DNA of 64,000 bases. Source: Tupaia tana. Lineage: Eukaryota; Chordata; Mammalia; Scandentia; Tupaiidae. How positions within the stretch are numbered: the stretch's first letter is position 1; each line of letters begins with the position of its first letter. The stretch covers positions 156,038,400 through 156,102,399 of the forward strand of contig JAKSZU010000002.1 in assembly GCA_026018925.1 (NCBI GenBank), given 5' to 3'. This document shows positions 1-63,807 of the stretch, piece by piece. The notes below the pieces were generated by a model, which was not told where the DNA came from, made no database searches, and saw nothing but the letters and a program-made list of their open reading frames with translations. A program made the position numbers and the translations under genes.

Positions 1-142
1 CCCTCCTGTCTGGATTTGGGGCATGCACAAACTTGCATGGGGAGCCTTTCCCAAGCCACCGGGTCTGGGACTCAAACCACACGACTGACAATGTATAAGA
101 GGATCCAGCCACCTTAATTACCATGCCATGGGCCAATGGCCC
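1..142 (-). mobile_element. SINE-T1 (cut by window edge)
   Basis: The tRNA-like head lies at right; the 3' part is missing because the window starts inside the element. Confidence 0.75.
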
Positions 143-484
143 TCTGGAGGATTAGAAAGCAAATCCCAGACATCCCATGAAGTTGAAGTCCTGGATCCAC
201 TTCTGCATTTGTCGCGTTGTTTTGGAATTTGTTTACATGGCGGCCTCTAATGGACCACTGGCCATCAGGAACAGGGTCTCCTTTATGGCTGTGAAACTAG
301 ACAGAACTGGCCCCCAGCTGGTCCACCGGACACACTTGAATTCAACGTGTAGTTAGGGCGGTGGATAGACCTCCACAGGCTGAAGGACAGGTCATCAAGC
401 ATGGAACGCACGGTGCCAGGCCCTGAATGTGCGTTTAGCCAGATCTCCTCATGCAGGACTGGGCCCGGCAGCGCTGGCGCTGGC
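143..484. other. unrecognised GC-rich flank
   Basis: No gene, splice signal with homology, or known repeat recognised. The short open frames are random. Confidence 0.5.
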
Positions 485-580
485 ATGGCGGCTGTGGAGC
501 GCGGTGGTTAGGCACGCAGGCTCTGCAGGCAAAGTGCCTGATAGGGTTCCAGCTCCTCTGCCACTGCTGTCGTTGCGTAT
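485..580 (+). mobile_element. MIR fragment (tRNA-like head)
   Basis: gcgcggtggttaggcacgc...aaagtgcctgatagggttcc...ctctgccactgct follows the MIR 5' region. Confidence 0.6.
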
Positions 581-627
581 GGCAGGTGGTGTTTTCTGAA
601 GATGGCTGCAGTAACGTCTCCTACCCA

Positions 628-856
628 GGGCCAGCAGGTGGGTGGAGATTAAGGCACTGGATCCCTCGTGGCTGGGTACGTGGAGATCTACTAGACGCAG
701 ATCCGGGGTTTGAAAAATCATGCCAGGCGCGTGTGTGTGTACCCAAACTCCTGAGAGGAGACTGAGGAGAAGGGACTGTGGTGTGGCCATCCCCCCCGGG
801 AGATGATCTCTCTCTCTCTCGCTCTCTGGAAGCGTGTGCACCCTATACCTAGGACA
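628..856 (+). mobile_element. SINE-T1
   Basis: Head, body (ctgagaggaga...) and the ccctata end are visible; diverged, A tail lost. Confidence 0.8.
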
Positions 857-1439
857 AAGCAGAGGTCTCCTGTCTCACACCTTCCGGGATGTGGCTGTTC
901 CCATGGAGAGGTACCTTCCGATCCTCCCCCTTGCATCCGTGTGAGCCCGTGACCACGGCGGGGCTCCATTATGGGATACGGGCAGGTCTAGCCGTGGTGG
1001 CATGAGGAGGGCACGGCTGTGGGACGGCGGGGGCCACACAGGAGGCACGGTTTGGGTCCTGGATCAACCTGAACAGGCCAGGTGTGGTGGCGAGTGCCTG
1101 CGGTCCTGGCTGGATCACCACGCGGGGATGCCCTGGAGAAACGCCCGCACCCCCCGCTCTGCCACCCAGTGCTCTCATCCAAAAGCACAACAACAAAGAG
1201 CAAGGGCAGGGCAGCTCTCGCCATGCCACTCCGTTCTCCGTGGAGCTCTGCACAGGCCACCCTCGGACAGCGCTGCCGGGAGGAAGCCCAGCGACCACAG
1301 GGAAGTCCTGAGACCGAAGGGAGAGCGGTCCGGCCAGCACCACCTGCGCCGCCCGCCTGTTCTCTCACCTCCCATACTCACCTCCAGCTACTAAGTGGCT
1401 ATACTGCCAGAGGAGCCCCCGGGCCAGAACTGCCCCGCC
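857..1439. other. unrecognised GC-rich sequence, perhaps LTR body
   Basis: Open frames overlap on both strands as expected for GC-rich non-coding DNA. It may be the upstream part of the MaLR LTR that ends at 1,555. Confidence 0.4.
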
Positions 1440-1555
1440 ATGCTTCCCTGAATCCCTGACCCACGAAGCCAAGACGGAGGATGGTTATTTTAAGTCATTA
1501 AGTATTGGGATAATTTGTTTTGCAATAGATAACCAGAGCACTGGACACATCGCTT
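1440..1555 (+). mobile_element. 3' end of an MLT1/MaLR-type LTR
   Basis: ctgacccacgaagccaagac ... tattttaagtcattaagta ... gcaatagataaccagagca matches the terminal part of mammalian MaLR LTRs. The GC-rich sequence to its left may be the rest of it. Ancient, non-coding. Confidence 0.55.
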
Positions 1556-1605
1556 AACCTTTTGGTTCCCATCTTTCTTACTGATTTTTTTTAAAGGTTT
1601 TTATT

Positions 1606-1758
1606 GGGGCCAGCAGGTGGCATGGTGGTTAAGGGTGCTGGACTCCACATGGTCGACTGTGGTTCAAGCCCGGGACCTGGTGGCGTACTTTCTATCTCTC
1701 TCCTCGCTCTGTCCCTCTCTGGTCAAATTAAAATAAATAAAGTTAAAAAAAAAAAAAA
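1606..1758 (+). mobile_element. SINE-T2 (short form)
   Basis: A complete short form: tRNA-like head, CT tract, tggtcaaattaaaataaat and a 14-A tail. It inserted into the tail region of the minus SINE at 1,759-1,990. Confidence 0.88.
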
Positions 1759-1990
1759 GGTTTTTGTTGCCAGAGGGCATGTGCACTTGCCAGAGAGACA
1801 GCAGAGAGAGGAAGAAAGCAACTCCAATAAGGTGTGGTCACAGTGCAATCGCTTCTCCTCCATCTCGGGATTTTGGTCACACACGCCCGCGTACCTGGTG
1901 TTTTTAATGCAGTCAGGCAGGCTGGGATTTGAACCATGATTGGCCATGTGGGATCCAGCTCCCTTAACTATTAGATACAGGGCTGGCCCC
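1759..1990 (-). mobile_element. SINE-T1
   Basis: Older T1 in reverse; its tail is interrupted by the T2 copy to the left. Confidence 0.82.
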
Positions 1991-2024
1991 CCACATTTTT
2001 AAGTGAGGGTAAGAAGAAGGCCTA

Positions 2025-2115
2025 GGGTTTTATGAGAATTAAATGAGAGAATAACAAAACTGCCCGGCACCTCCATGGCACTCAGTAGTGTTGGTGACAT
2101 CATGTGTGACACCAG
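2025..2115 (+). mobile_element. MIR 3' fragment
   Basis: tatgagaattaaatgagaga and cggcacctccatggcactcag parallel the MIR 3' half. Confidence 0.55.
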
Positions 2116-2589
2116 AGGACAAATCCTGACCAACCTCATGAAGATACTATTTGTAAGTTCCCCTTTGCCATGCGTGCTGACAGATTGGAAGGGTATATTT
2201 TACAAATGGAAAAACAAACAAAAATCCAACTTCGCAGTGGCTCCAAGTTTCGCACTGTCAGTGACAGGAGAAACGGAATTTGAAGAATGGCGTGGAGGAT
2301 AATTTGCACGGTGTATTTACCCTGATGTGCAGGACTTGGCAGTGGTTCTTTGGTTCTACTTCCCCCTCTGCTAAACATGCTTCAGAAAGCCAAAACAAAG
2401 AGGCCTTGTGATCATTTTCCCCTTTGTTCTCAGTCGTAAGTAAATCGAGTGGAAGGGAGTTTCTTACAAATTTGGTCTTTGAAGAAAACGAGAATACAAT
2501 TAAACTACGAATTTCTTTTCTCTATGAAAACATGGCCTTTTGTACAAAGTAAACTTTATGGAGATCATTCTTTAGAATTTGTGTCTGAG

Positions 2590-2858
2590 GGGACCAGCAG
2601 TTGGCATAATGGCTATGTCGCTGGACTCCCATGTAGTCGACTGCGGTTTGATTCCCAGACCCAGTGGCTTAAACTCATGCCGGGCGCATGTGTGTGCGTG
2701 CCCAAGATCCCAAGAGGAGAGTGGAGGAGAAGAGATTGTGGTGTGGCCATTTCCCCATTGGAGGTGATTTCTCGCTTTCTGTCTCTCTGTCTCTCTCTGT
2801 CTTTCTGGCAAGTGCACGCGCCCTATAGCAAAAACCTCTCCAAAAAAAGAAAAAAAAG
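2590..2858 (+). mobile_element. SINE-T1y
   Basis: Full element with perfect 15-bp TSD gaatttgtgtctgag at 2,575-2,589 and 2,859-2,873. Confidence 0.93.
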
Positions 2859-3029
2859 GAATTTGTGTCTGAGAATATCACTCTTTGCTAAAATAAATAA
2901 CAAGGTGGGTACGGGACTCACCAGAAATGGCATGAATATTACTCATCAATGTCAAAAAATATCCATATTGTAAAAACAGGTATGATATTCTTATGAATAT
3001 TAGGAAAAATTTTTGGACGTATGAGTCTG

Positions 3030-3275
3030 GGGTCAGCAGGTAGTGTGGTGGTGAAGGCACTGGCTCCCACATGGCTCACCATGGTTTAAGTCCCAGACCA
3101 GGCAGCTTGAGAGTCACACCAAGCGCATGTGTGTACATGCCCGAAATCCTGAGGGAAGAACAGAGGAGAAGGTATTGCGGCAAGGTCATCCCCCTGGGGG
3201 GTGCTTTCTCCATTTCTTCTCTTTGTCTCTCTTATCCCTGATGAACACATGTGCACTATGGCCAAGAAAACAAAA
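3030..3275 (+). mobile_element. SINE-T1
   Basis: TSD gtatgagtYtg at 3,019-3,029 and 3,276-3,286. Confidence 0.88.
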
Positions 3276-3508
3276 GTATGAGTTTGTTTTCTTATATATC
3301 TTAATGCATGGGGTCAATATTTTTACTTAGCATTCATTCATAATACTTTAAAGCTGGAAAAGATGTATTTAGTCCTGTAGGTTGAATTCAGATGACATGA
3401 AAAGAGAAAGGATGCAATAAAATATATATTTCTAGTTGATATCATATATTTGTTCAACAATCTCTACTCACTAATGCATCTGATTCTTCAAAAACGAATC
3501 ACTACTAT

Positions 3509-3742
3509 GGGACTAGGAGATGGCGTAATGGTTACGTCACTGGACTTCCATGTAGTACACCACAGTTCGAGTCCTGGACTCGGTGGCTTAAAACTCACAC
3601 CGGGCATGTGTGCGTGCGTGCCAAAATCCTGAGAAGAGAATGGAGAAGGGACTGTGGAATGGCCATCCCCCCGGGAGGTGATACCTTACTTTCTGTCTCT
3701 CTGGTGAGCGCATGTGCCCTATAGCAAAAATCTCTGAAAAAA
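3509..3742 (+). mobile_element. SINE-T1
   Basis: TSD gaatcaYtactat flanks the element at about 3,496-3,508 and 3,744-3,756. Confidence 0.88.
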
Positions 3743-3784
3743 AGAATCATTACTATTTATTCTATGTAAAATAACACAACCCAT

Positions 3785-4047
3785 CTCTATTTTTTTCTTC
3801 TTTAGAGAGAGACTATATATGTGATAAGGAGTATGTGTGTTCGCTGGAGAGATAGAAAGAGAGAAATCATCCCCCAGTGGACATGGCCACACCCCAATCC
3901 CTTCTTCTCCACTGTCCTCTCAGGATTTGTTTTCGCACACATGTACCCGGTGTGAGTTTTAAACTGCTGGGTCCAGGATCCTAACTGTAGTCAACTATGT
4001 GGGTGTCCAGCAATGTTAATGATTTCGCCTTCTGCTGGTCCCTCTAA
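3785..4047 (-). mobile_element. SINE-T1
   Basis: Reverse copy with a weak tail and recognisable head and body. Confidence 0.85.
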
Positions 4048-4392
4048 GTAATTTTTAAACTAAGAGCTGGGACACTGGTGCCTTTTCTTAGGGTCAAAGG
4101 AGAAAGTTTCAGAAAGATATTTGCTGGAACTGCATGGAAGGACTCTCCCCGTTATAAGGCTGGGCCTAACTTTTCCACTTACTCTGTTTTTTCCCTCAGA
4201 ACACTCTCTCTTCCAATGCCAACATGGAAATTACAACTAAGAATTCTTAACAGCTATTGTTAGGGACAGTATCAACAGAAAGACTTAACATTCTGCGTGG
4301 AGCAGAATGGGCCATGAAAGACATGAGTAAATAGAAACAGAAAGGATCTTCCCTTTGAGTAACATGGAAGACATTTAAAAACTCAATCTAAG

Positions 4393-4640
4393 GAGGCTAG
4401 CAGGTGGCATGGTGGTTAAGGCACTGGATTCCTACATGGCAGATGTTGGTTCGAGTCCTGCCATGCCAAGCACCTGTGTGGCCCAAATCCCAGGATGAGA
4501 ATGGAGGAATAGGGATTGTGATGTGACCATCTTCCCTGGGAGATGATTTCTCACTTCCCCTCTCTGTCTCTCTCTGGCGAGCGCATGCACCCTATGAAAA
4601 CTTTAAAAACAAAGACAAGAACAAACCAACCAAAAAAAAC
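4393..4640 (+). mobile_element. SINE-T1
   Basis: Older copy of the caggtggcatggtggttaag head type. Confidence 0.85.
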
Positions 4641-4808
4641 CCCTCAATTTAAGAGTCATGCTCCATAAAACCCCTTAACTCTTTAAACAATTTAAGGGTA
4701 AGAAACCTAAGACCTTAAGAGGAAAATGAATCAAGGGAATCAAAGTTGGAAGTTATATTTTTAGGATCACAAAAATACGAAATCAAGCAAATAAAGAATC
4801 TCTTCTCT

Positions 4809-5059
4809 TGGGCCAGCAGGTGACGTGGTGGTTAAGGTGCTGGACTCCCACATGACCAATAGCGGCTCGAGTCTCAGACCTGGTGGCATGAAAATCGTGC
4901 TAGGTACGTGTGGGTGTGTGCCCAAATATCCTAAGAGGAGAATGGAGAAGGGATTGCAATGTGGCCACCCCCTCGGTGGGTGATTTCTCACTTTCCCTCT
5001 CTGGGTCTCTAGTGAGCACACGTACCCTTTGACAAAAACCTTAAAAACAAAATAAAACT
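4809..5059 (+). mobile_element. SINE-T1
   Basis: Older copy; the tail reads aaaaaccttaaaaacaaaa. Confidence 0.86.
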
Positions 5060-5458
5060 TCCCCTCCCAAAGACATTATCATCTAATGTCTCTCAGGGAC
5101 ACTCTGATTATCCACTAGTGCTTGTCTTTGTGTACGGAAGTCAAACTTTTTATACATACTACGCCCAGTTTATAATGCTTTATTTAAAATTCCGTGTCCC
5201 TGCGCGGTGTGTGACAATGACAGAAAGCAATGCTGAGAACCGAACGGTAACAAGGCGCCAACATAGAAGGTAGATTTCTCAGAAGGGATGGAGGAGCTCG
5301 GCTGATGGTGCAGAGGCGAGCGGGGGAGAGACATGAGTGTCTTCTTGACACTTGTAACCATTGAGACAACAGCTCATATGACACTGAGAGAGTTTTGATT
5401 TTTGAGTCTTGGGTAGGTCATGATTTCATGTATTTTGGAATTAAAATGGTCAGTTTCA

Positions 5459-5712
5459 GGCCAGCAGGTGGTATGGAGTTTAAGGCACCGGATCCCACAT
5501 AGTCGACTGTACGATTCGAGTCCCAGACCCGACAGCTTGAAAATCACACCAGGCATGTGATACATGCCTAAGATCCTGAGAGGAGAATGGAAGAGAAGGA
5601 ATTGTGGCTGGTCATTCCCCCTGGGGAGTGATCTCATTTTCCCTTTCTTTCTTTCTCTCCTACTCTGGTGAGCACGCTCACCCTATAGCAAAAACTAAAA
5701 ACAAACAAACAG
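5459..5712 (+). mobile_element. SINE-T1
   Basis: Older copy, body intact to ccctatagcaaaaac. Confidence 0.86.
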
Positions 5713-5813
5713 TCTCAAAATAGGTAAAGAGAATATATTCATGAAATTTCTGAGAAAATTTCTAGGTAATAAAGTATTGTTTTATCACTAACTCTAAGAA
5801 AGACCAAGAAGAG

Positions 5814-6071
5814 GGACCAGCGGATGGTGTAATGGTTACATCGTTTGACTCCCACCTGGCCAACCCTGGTTTGAGTCCCAGACCCGGTGGCTTGAAACAC
5901 ACACTGGGCAAGCCAGGCACGTCTGAGTGCATGCCTAAGACCCCGAGAGGAGAATGGAGGAGAAAAGACTGGTGTGACCATCCCCTCTGGGGGGTGATTT
6001 CTTGCTTTCTGTCTCTCTCTCTGGTAAGCGCACATGCCTTATGGCAAAAATCTCTTTAAAAAAAAAAAAGA
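5814..6071 (+). mobile_element. SINE-T1, first unit of a composite
   Basis: Full unit followed directly by a headless second unit. The pair shares one flanking repeat (see findings). Confidence 0.88.
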
Positions 6072-6232
6072 AACTCATGCCAGGTATGTGTGCCCAAAAT
6101 CCCAAGAGGAGAATGGAGGACAAGGGACTGTGGCGTAGTCATCCCCCTGAGGGTGCTTTCTCATTTTCTGTCTCTCTGGAGAACGCATGTGACCTACAGT
6201 AAAAAATTTCTTAAAAAAAAAAAAAAAAGAAA
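6072..6232 (+). mobile_element. SINE-T1, 5'-truncated second unit
   Basis: Starts in the body (aaactcatgccaggtatgt) and runs to its own A tail. Confidence 0.85.
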
Positions 6233-6326
6233 AAGAAAAATCAAGAAGAAATAGCAACTTGTTTATTTGGTGCACTTGCATGCACAATTACACACATCAC
6301 ACTGTCAAACAAGAAGGATCACTGTT

Positions 6327-6584
6327 GGGACCAGCAGTGAGCATAATGGCGATATTACTGAACTCCCATGTAGCCGACCGTGGTTTGAGTCCCAGACCCA
6401 GTGGTTTAAACTCACGCCGGATGCTTGTGCGTGCGTGCCCAAGATCCCGAGAGAACGGAGGAGAAGGGACTGTGGTGTGGCCATCCCCCCTGGGGGTGAT
6501 TTCTCGCTTTCTATCTCTCTGTCTCTCTTCCTGGTGAGCGCACACGCCCTATAGCAAAAACCTCTCTCCTAACCCCCCAAAAAA
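6327..6584 (+). mobile_element. SINE-T1 inserted at the RPL21 pseudogene TSD
   Basis: TSD aggatcactg at 6,315-6,324 and 6,585-6,594. The right copy is also the TSD of the RPL21 pseudogene. Confidence 0.92.
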
Positions 6585-6600
6585 AGGATCACTGGTAACT

Positions 6601-7155
6601 TTTTTTTAATAGACCATAGTTTAGTTTATTTTTAACACCAATCATGCCATGAATTCATAGGGAATAGGTTCCAGATGCCCGGGCTCCTTTCCAGTGATTC
6701 TCACAGAGTGTGCTTCTCTGGGTGGGGCAGGCTGGCGCTTCTGTTGAACCCAGGTCCCTTTCTCTTTGGCTTCCTTCTTTTTCTGATCCTTTTCCTTTAT
6801 ACATTTTAGGAAGCTATCTCTGCTTAATGTGTTCAATATGCACATTAATTCTCTTGGCAAGAATCTTGCCCTTAGCTTGTCTGTTTACAACAATGCCAAC
6901 CACATGCTGAGTAAGACTGTAGACTCTTCCAGTTTTGCCATGGTAACATCTGTGGGCCTTCCTTTTAGAACAGTCCCCATTCCCTTCATTCCTACACTGT
7001 CACCTTTCTTGCAGATTCGCACGTATGCAGCCAGAGGAACGACTCCATGTTTTCTACCAGGCCTAGAGAACATAACGGGCGCCTCTCCTCTCTCCCTTCG
7101 TGTTCGACATTTTGGTCAATTACCAGGAGATGGCGGTTCCAGCCAAAAGGAAGCG
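6601..7155 (-). pseudogene. RPL21P: processed pseudogene of ribosomal protein L21
   Basis: Intron-less retrocopy of RPL21 mRNA on the minus strand. The 5' UTR remnant is around 7,111-7,150, the start ATG at 7,108-7,110 and the stop TGA at 6,642-6,644. Both C-terminal [15 protein letters not shown] and N-terminal [15 protein letters not shown] segments are clear. It is broken by a 2-nt loss near 7,085, an approximately 11-nt deletion near 6,820-6,826 and other changes, so the frame is disrupted at least twice. A short A tail lies at about 6,601-6,608 (as T on plus). Flanking 16-bp TSDs aggatcactgStaact are at 6,585-6,600 and 7,156-7,171, which shows L1-mediated retroposition. Confidence 0.95.
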
Positions 7156-7171
7156 AGGATCACTGCTAACT

Positions 7172-7593
7172 CTAAAGCGTACGTAGAGACCATCTGCTGA
7201 AATGCACTCCGTGCCTGACAGCACCAGTGTTTCCCACGAGACTGTCGTCACAGAAGCACTACATTGGTCATGTTAGACCTTAGAGGTGTCTGTCCAGAAC
7301 TGTGTAAGCTGCAGGTACAGCAGGTCAGTCATGAAATCAATTTAACAGGTTTCAACCAGGGATATTAATAAAACAGAGTAAGATACAAAATCTTATATAA
7401 AATGTGTTATTTTAGAAAAACCTTTGTTTAGTTTTAGTATCTTCACACATATACACATATGTACATGTTTGCATACTTGTATTTGTACTAGACTATGCAG
7501 AATGTATCAAGTACTAGATTATGTAAACTCTATCAACAAATTCCAATAACACAGACCTCTCTGGAAGACACATATTCTCTTCAGCCTTATCAT
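7172..7593. other. intergenic, nothing recognised
   Basis: AT-rich to the right; no feature seen. Confidence 0.5.
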
Positions 7594-7610
7594 AAAAAGT
7601 AATAACATGA

Positions 7611-7868
7611 GGGCCAGAGGTGATATAGTGGTTAAAGCGCTAGACTCCCACATGGCCAACCGCAGTTTGAGTCCCAGATCTGGTGGCTTGCAAGTCATGC
7701 TGGGTGCGTGTGTGTGCGTGCCCAAGATCCCAGGAGGACAATGGAGGAAAAGGGATTGCGGCGTGGCCATTAGCCCTGGTGGGGAGACTTCTCACTTTCC
7801 CTCTCACTGTTTCCATCTTTCTTTAGCAAATGCATGTACCCTGTGGCAAAAACCTTATAAAAAGAGAA
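7611..7868 (+). mobile_element. SINE-T1
   Basis: TSD aaaagtaataa-atRga at about 7,594-7,610 and 7,868-7,885. Confidence 0.86.
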
Positions 7869-8227
7869 AAAGTAATAATATAGATGATCCTGGTGGAACA
7901 TTAAGTCAGGCTCTATTCAGAGACCTCATGTATTAACCTGTATCATTTCACAACAAGCCTACAAGAGTGGTTCACCGTCACTCCCATCTCACACACACAG
8001 AGTAAGTAGCCAGAAAGCATAGAGGAGACACGACTTCACACTGCAAGCCTCCGGACTCTGGTTCCCACGGCCTCTACCTGAAAGGCCGAGCTGTAACGGG
8101 GAACTCGTGTCGGCCAGGACAGGCTAGACCATCCATGTCCAAGTCTCAGCAGAGCCAGTTCCAGCACAATGACATCCCCATTTCCAAGTCTACGCTCGTC
8201 ACTATATTGCACGCGACGGTTTCCTTT

Positions 8228-8499
8228 CCTTTTCTTTTTTTTTTTTTTGAGAGGTTTTTGCTATAGGGCGCGTACGCTCACCAGACACACAGAGAGAGAC
8301 AGAGAGACAGAAAGCGAGAAATCACCCCCCAGGGGGGATGGCCACGCCGCAATCCCTTCTCCTCCATTCTCCTCTTGGGATCTTGGGCACGCACGCACAT
8401 GCACCTGGCGTGAGTTTTAAGCCACCGGGTCTGGGACGCGAACCGCGGTAGACTACATGGAAGTCCAGCAACATAGCCATTACGCTAACTGCTGGTCCC
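8228..8499 (-). mobile_element. SINE-T1y
   Basis: Nearly consensus young copy in reverse, just past the TRAPPC11 3' UTR. Degenerate TSD of the form gacRgttttctt. Confidence 0.92.
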
Positions 8500-8592
8500 G
8501 TGACAGTTTTCTTAGTAAAAGCTATTTTCTAGAAATCAAACAAGCTCAAAATAAAGGAAGGATATATACAAGTATTTTTTAAAGAGAACATA

Positions 8593-8598
8593 TTTATT
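8593..8598 (-). promoter_or_regulatory. candidate polyadenylation signal AATAAA
   Basis: Minus-strand AATAAA about 890 nt past the TRAPPC11 stop, followed by a U-rich stretch. It is the most distal candidate before repeats begin. Confidence 0.45.
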
Positions 8599-9295
8599 TA
8601 CATTACTATTTCCTTTTTACAGTGCCTCCACTTTTATAAATAATAACAATTTCCAGGAAAGCAGGCGGTTTAAATTAAGATATTTTCACAAAGAAAATTT
8701 TTACCCTATGATTTTTATTTACATGAATTTTCAGGAGTTTTAAATCATTCTTTTGAAACTGCACAACATAACTAAAAGGTCTTATTCAGTCTTGCATCTT
8801 TTACAAAAGCCTTTAGTTTTGGAAGTTATGCTTATAATCAAACCCTTTTAGAAGATCTTGTTAATATCTTTAGAAAATAAAGATCTGCATCATAAATGAT
8901 CATGGCTGCAAGCTGCACCTATTTGATGCTTCTGGAGGGTAAGCAGAGATATTTTTGATACGTAATTTAATCGCTTTGATTCAAACTTTCTGGCAGCTTT
9001 CTGTATCAGTCACGCAACTGCTGATGCTGTCCATGTTCTCGGCATACATGAGTGTGTGTGATGGCTTCACAGCTAGTTTAGCCAACTCTGAAAGAGACTC
9101 ACGAGATGTCCAGACCTTTACTGGGTCAGTTATGGGTACGTTTTCCCCTATCTGTTCAGTCAGTCTGGATGCTGGATTCTCCTGTGATAACCATACATGT
9201 AAATCACTTTGAAAAGAATTTACTATTTGTAGAACGGCTTTCAACAATAGCCATGGTCTGACACCCTTTCACGTCGCACTGAAGGGTTTCAAGTA

Positions 9296-9301
9296 TTTAT
9301 T
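9296..9301 (-). promoter_or_regulatory. alternative proximal polyadenylation signal AATAAA
   Basis: Minus-strand AATAAA 186 nt after the stop; use of it would give a short 3' UTR. Confidence 0.3.
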
Positions 9302-9486
9302 ACTGAAACTATAAAAGATTTTCCTAATCTTTTCAGCATGAGTTCCCCTGAACAGTCGGTATAACATCCATTAAAAAATAGAAAAGATTAAGTTTTTACC
9401 ATGATCACAGCAACAGTTCAAAATAACAGACCCTCACAGCTCCACCTGCTGTCTCTGCACGACTAGCCAAAGATGAGTCTCACGCG

Positions 9487-62416
<52,930 letters not shown>

Positions 62417-62570
62417 TCACATAATTATTTTAACTAAATATATTCAAGGTTTCATATAAAGAAGAAGCTTGATCATTTGACTGAAAATAAATCTCAAAAT
62501 CCAAAAATGCCAAAAGTGGAAGAAACCGTTCTCTTCAATAAAAAATACAGATGCCACAATAATTTTAAAT

Positions 62571-62824
62571 TTTTAAAGAGGTTTTTGCCTTAGGGTATGT
62601 ACACTCACTGGAAAGAGAGAAAGACAGAAATAGTGAGAGGGAAAGTGAGAATCACCCCCCAGGAGGGATGGCCACGCCATCCCTTCTCCTTAACTCTCCT
62701 CCCAGGATCTTGGGTACACACGCACATGTGTCTGGTGTGAGTTTCAAGCTGCTGGGTCCAGGACTGGAACTGCAGTTGGCCATGTAGGAATCCAGCAACA
62801 TAACCACTACCACACCTGCTGGCC
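62571..62824 (-). mobile_element. SINE-T1
   Basis: Reverse older copy with the gccttagggtatgt variant end. Confidence 0.86.
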
Positions 62825-62851
62825 TTTTAATCTTACGATTATAACCTTTCT

Positions 62852-63110
62852 TTTTTTTGAGAGGTGTTTTCTATAGGGCACGTGTGCTCGCCAGACAGAC
62901 AGAGAGAGACATAGAGACAGAAAGCGAGAAATCACTCCCCAGGCGGGATGGTCACGCCGCAATCCCTTCTCCTCCATTCTCCTCTCAGGATCTTGGGCAC
63001 GCACGCACACGCACCCGGCGTGAGTTTTAAGCCACCGGGTCCAGGACGCGAACCACGGTTGACTACGTGGGAGTTCAGCAACATAGCCATTACACTAACT
63101 GCTGGTTCCC
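62852..63110 (-). mobile_element. SINE-T1y (first of a same-target pair)
   Basis: Flanked by acgattataaYctt at 62,835-62,848 and 63,111-63,124. Confidence 0.94.
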
Positions 63111-63127
63111 ACGATTATAATCTTTTT

Positions 63128-63397
63128 TTTTTTTTTTTTTTGGAGAGGTTTTTCGCTATAGGGCGCGTGCGCTCGCCAGACAGACAGAGAGAGACATAGA
63201 GACAGAAAGCGAGAAATCACCCCCCAGGGGGGATGGTCACGCGGCAATCCCTTCTCCTCCATTCTCCTCTCGGGATCTTGGGCACGCACGCACACGCGCC
63301 CGGCGTGAGTTGTAAGCCACCGGGTCCGAGACGCGAACCACGGTCGACTACGTGGGAGTCCAGCGACATAGCCATTACGCTAACTGCTGGTTCCCCC
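63128..63397 (-). mobile_element. SINE-T1y (second of a same-target pair)
   Basis: Flanked by acgattataatctt at 63,111-63,124 and 63,398-63,411. Practically consensus. Confidence 0.95.
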
Positions 63398-63544
63398 ACG
63401 ATTATAATCTTAACATCAAATTTTTAATTCTTGTAAGAATCTGCTTTAAAAGCAAAAGTTAAATATATACTTCTATGTAAAAATAATAGCACAACTAACT
63501 TTTTTCTAATGGTAAATTAAACAATAGTCATTCAAAAGAATTTT

Positions 63545-63760
63545 TAAAGCTTATTAATTTATTTCTTCCATGAGTGAAAGAGAGTCAACACCCCAAAAGG
63601 GTCCTGATGCTGCCAGCACCCCCAGCCTCAGCCAGCACCAGATCAGCACGTGTGTACCCAGTACACTCAAGGAAGTCTTCAGACTTGAATCTGGAACCTT
63701 CCCATGTGGGTTAATCTCACAGAGCATTGCATTTCACTGCTGTGCCAATAATAGGCCCAA
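63545..63760 (-). mobile_element. SINE-T3
   Basis: Reverse T3: tttcttccatgagtgaaaga tail side, cagagcattgcatttcact head side. Confidence 0.7.
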
Positions 63761-63807
63761 AGAGACTTACTTTAAAACTGAAACAGTGAAAAAGCAAAAA
63801 TGTTTCT

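Larger units (their letters stand above)
8575..9486 (-). other. TRAPPC11: probable TRAPPC11 3' UTR
   Basis: About 0.9 kb of SINE-free, partly AT-rich sequence follows the stop codon, a length typical for this gene. Candidate AATAAA signals on the minus strand are at 9,296-9,301, 8,714-8,719 and 8,593-8,598. A T1 SINE begins at 8,499, just past the last one. The end is inferred, since no transcript was available. Confidence 0.6.

Noticed and set aside
283..1459. Overlapping open frames of 67-130 codons on both strands in the GC-rich left end
   Set aside because: They overlap in many frames, show no known domains or splice structure and partly cover SINE, MIR and LTR sequence; GC-rich DNA gives such frames by chance.
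2449..2973. 174-codon open frame
   Set aside because: It runs through the T1 SINE at 2,590-2,858. The same peptide fragments recur in dozens of other SINE copies, so it is repeat translation and not a gene.
6642..7110. RPL21 as a functional gene
   Set aside because: Frame-disrupting deletions, absence of introns, an A tail and flanking TSDs show a processed pseudogene.
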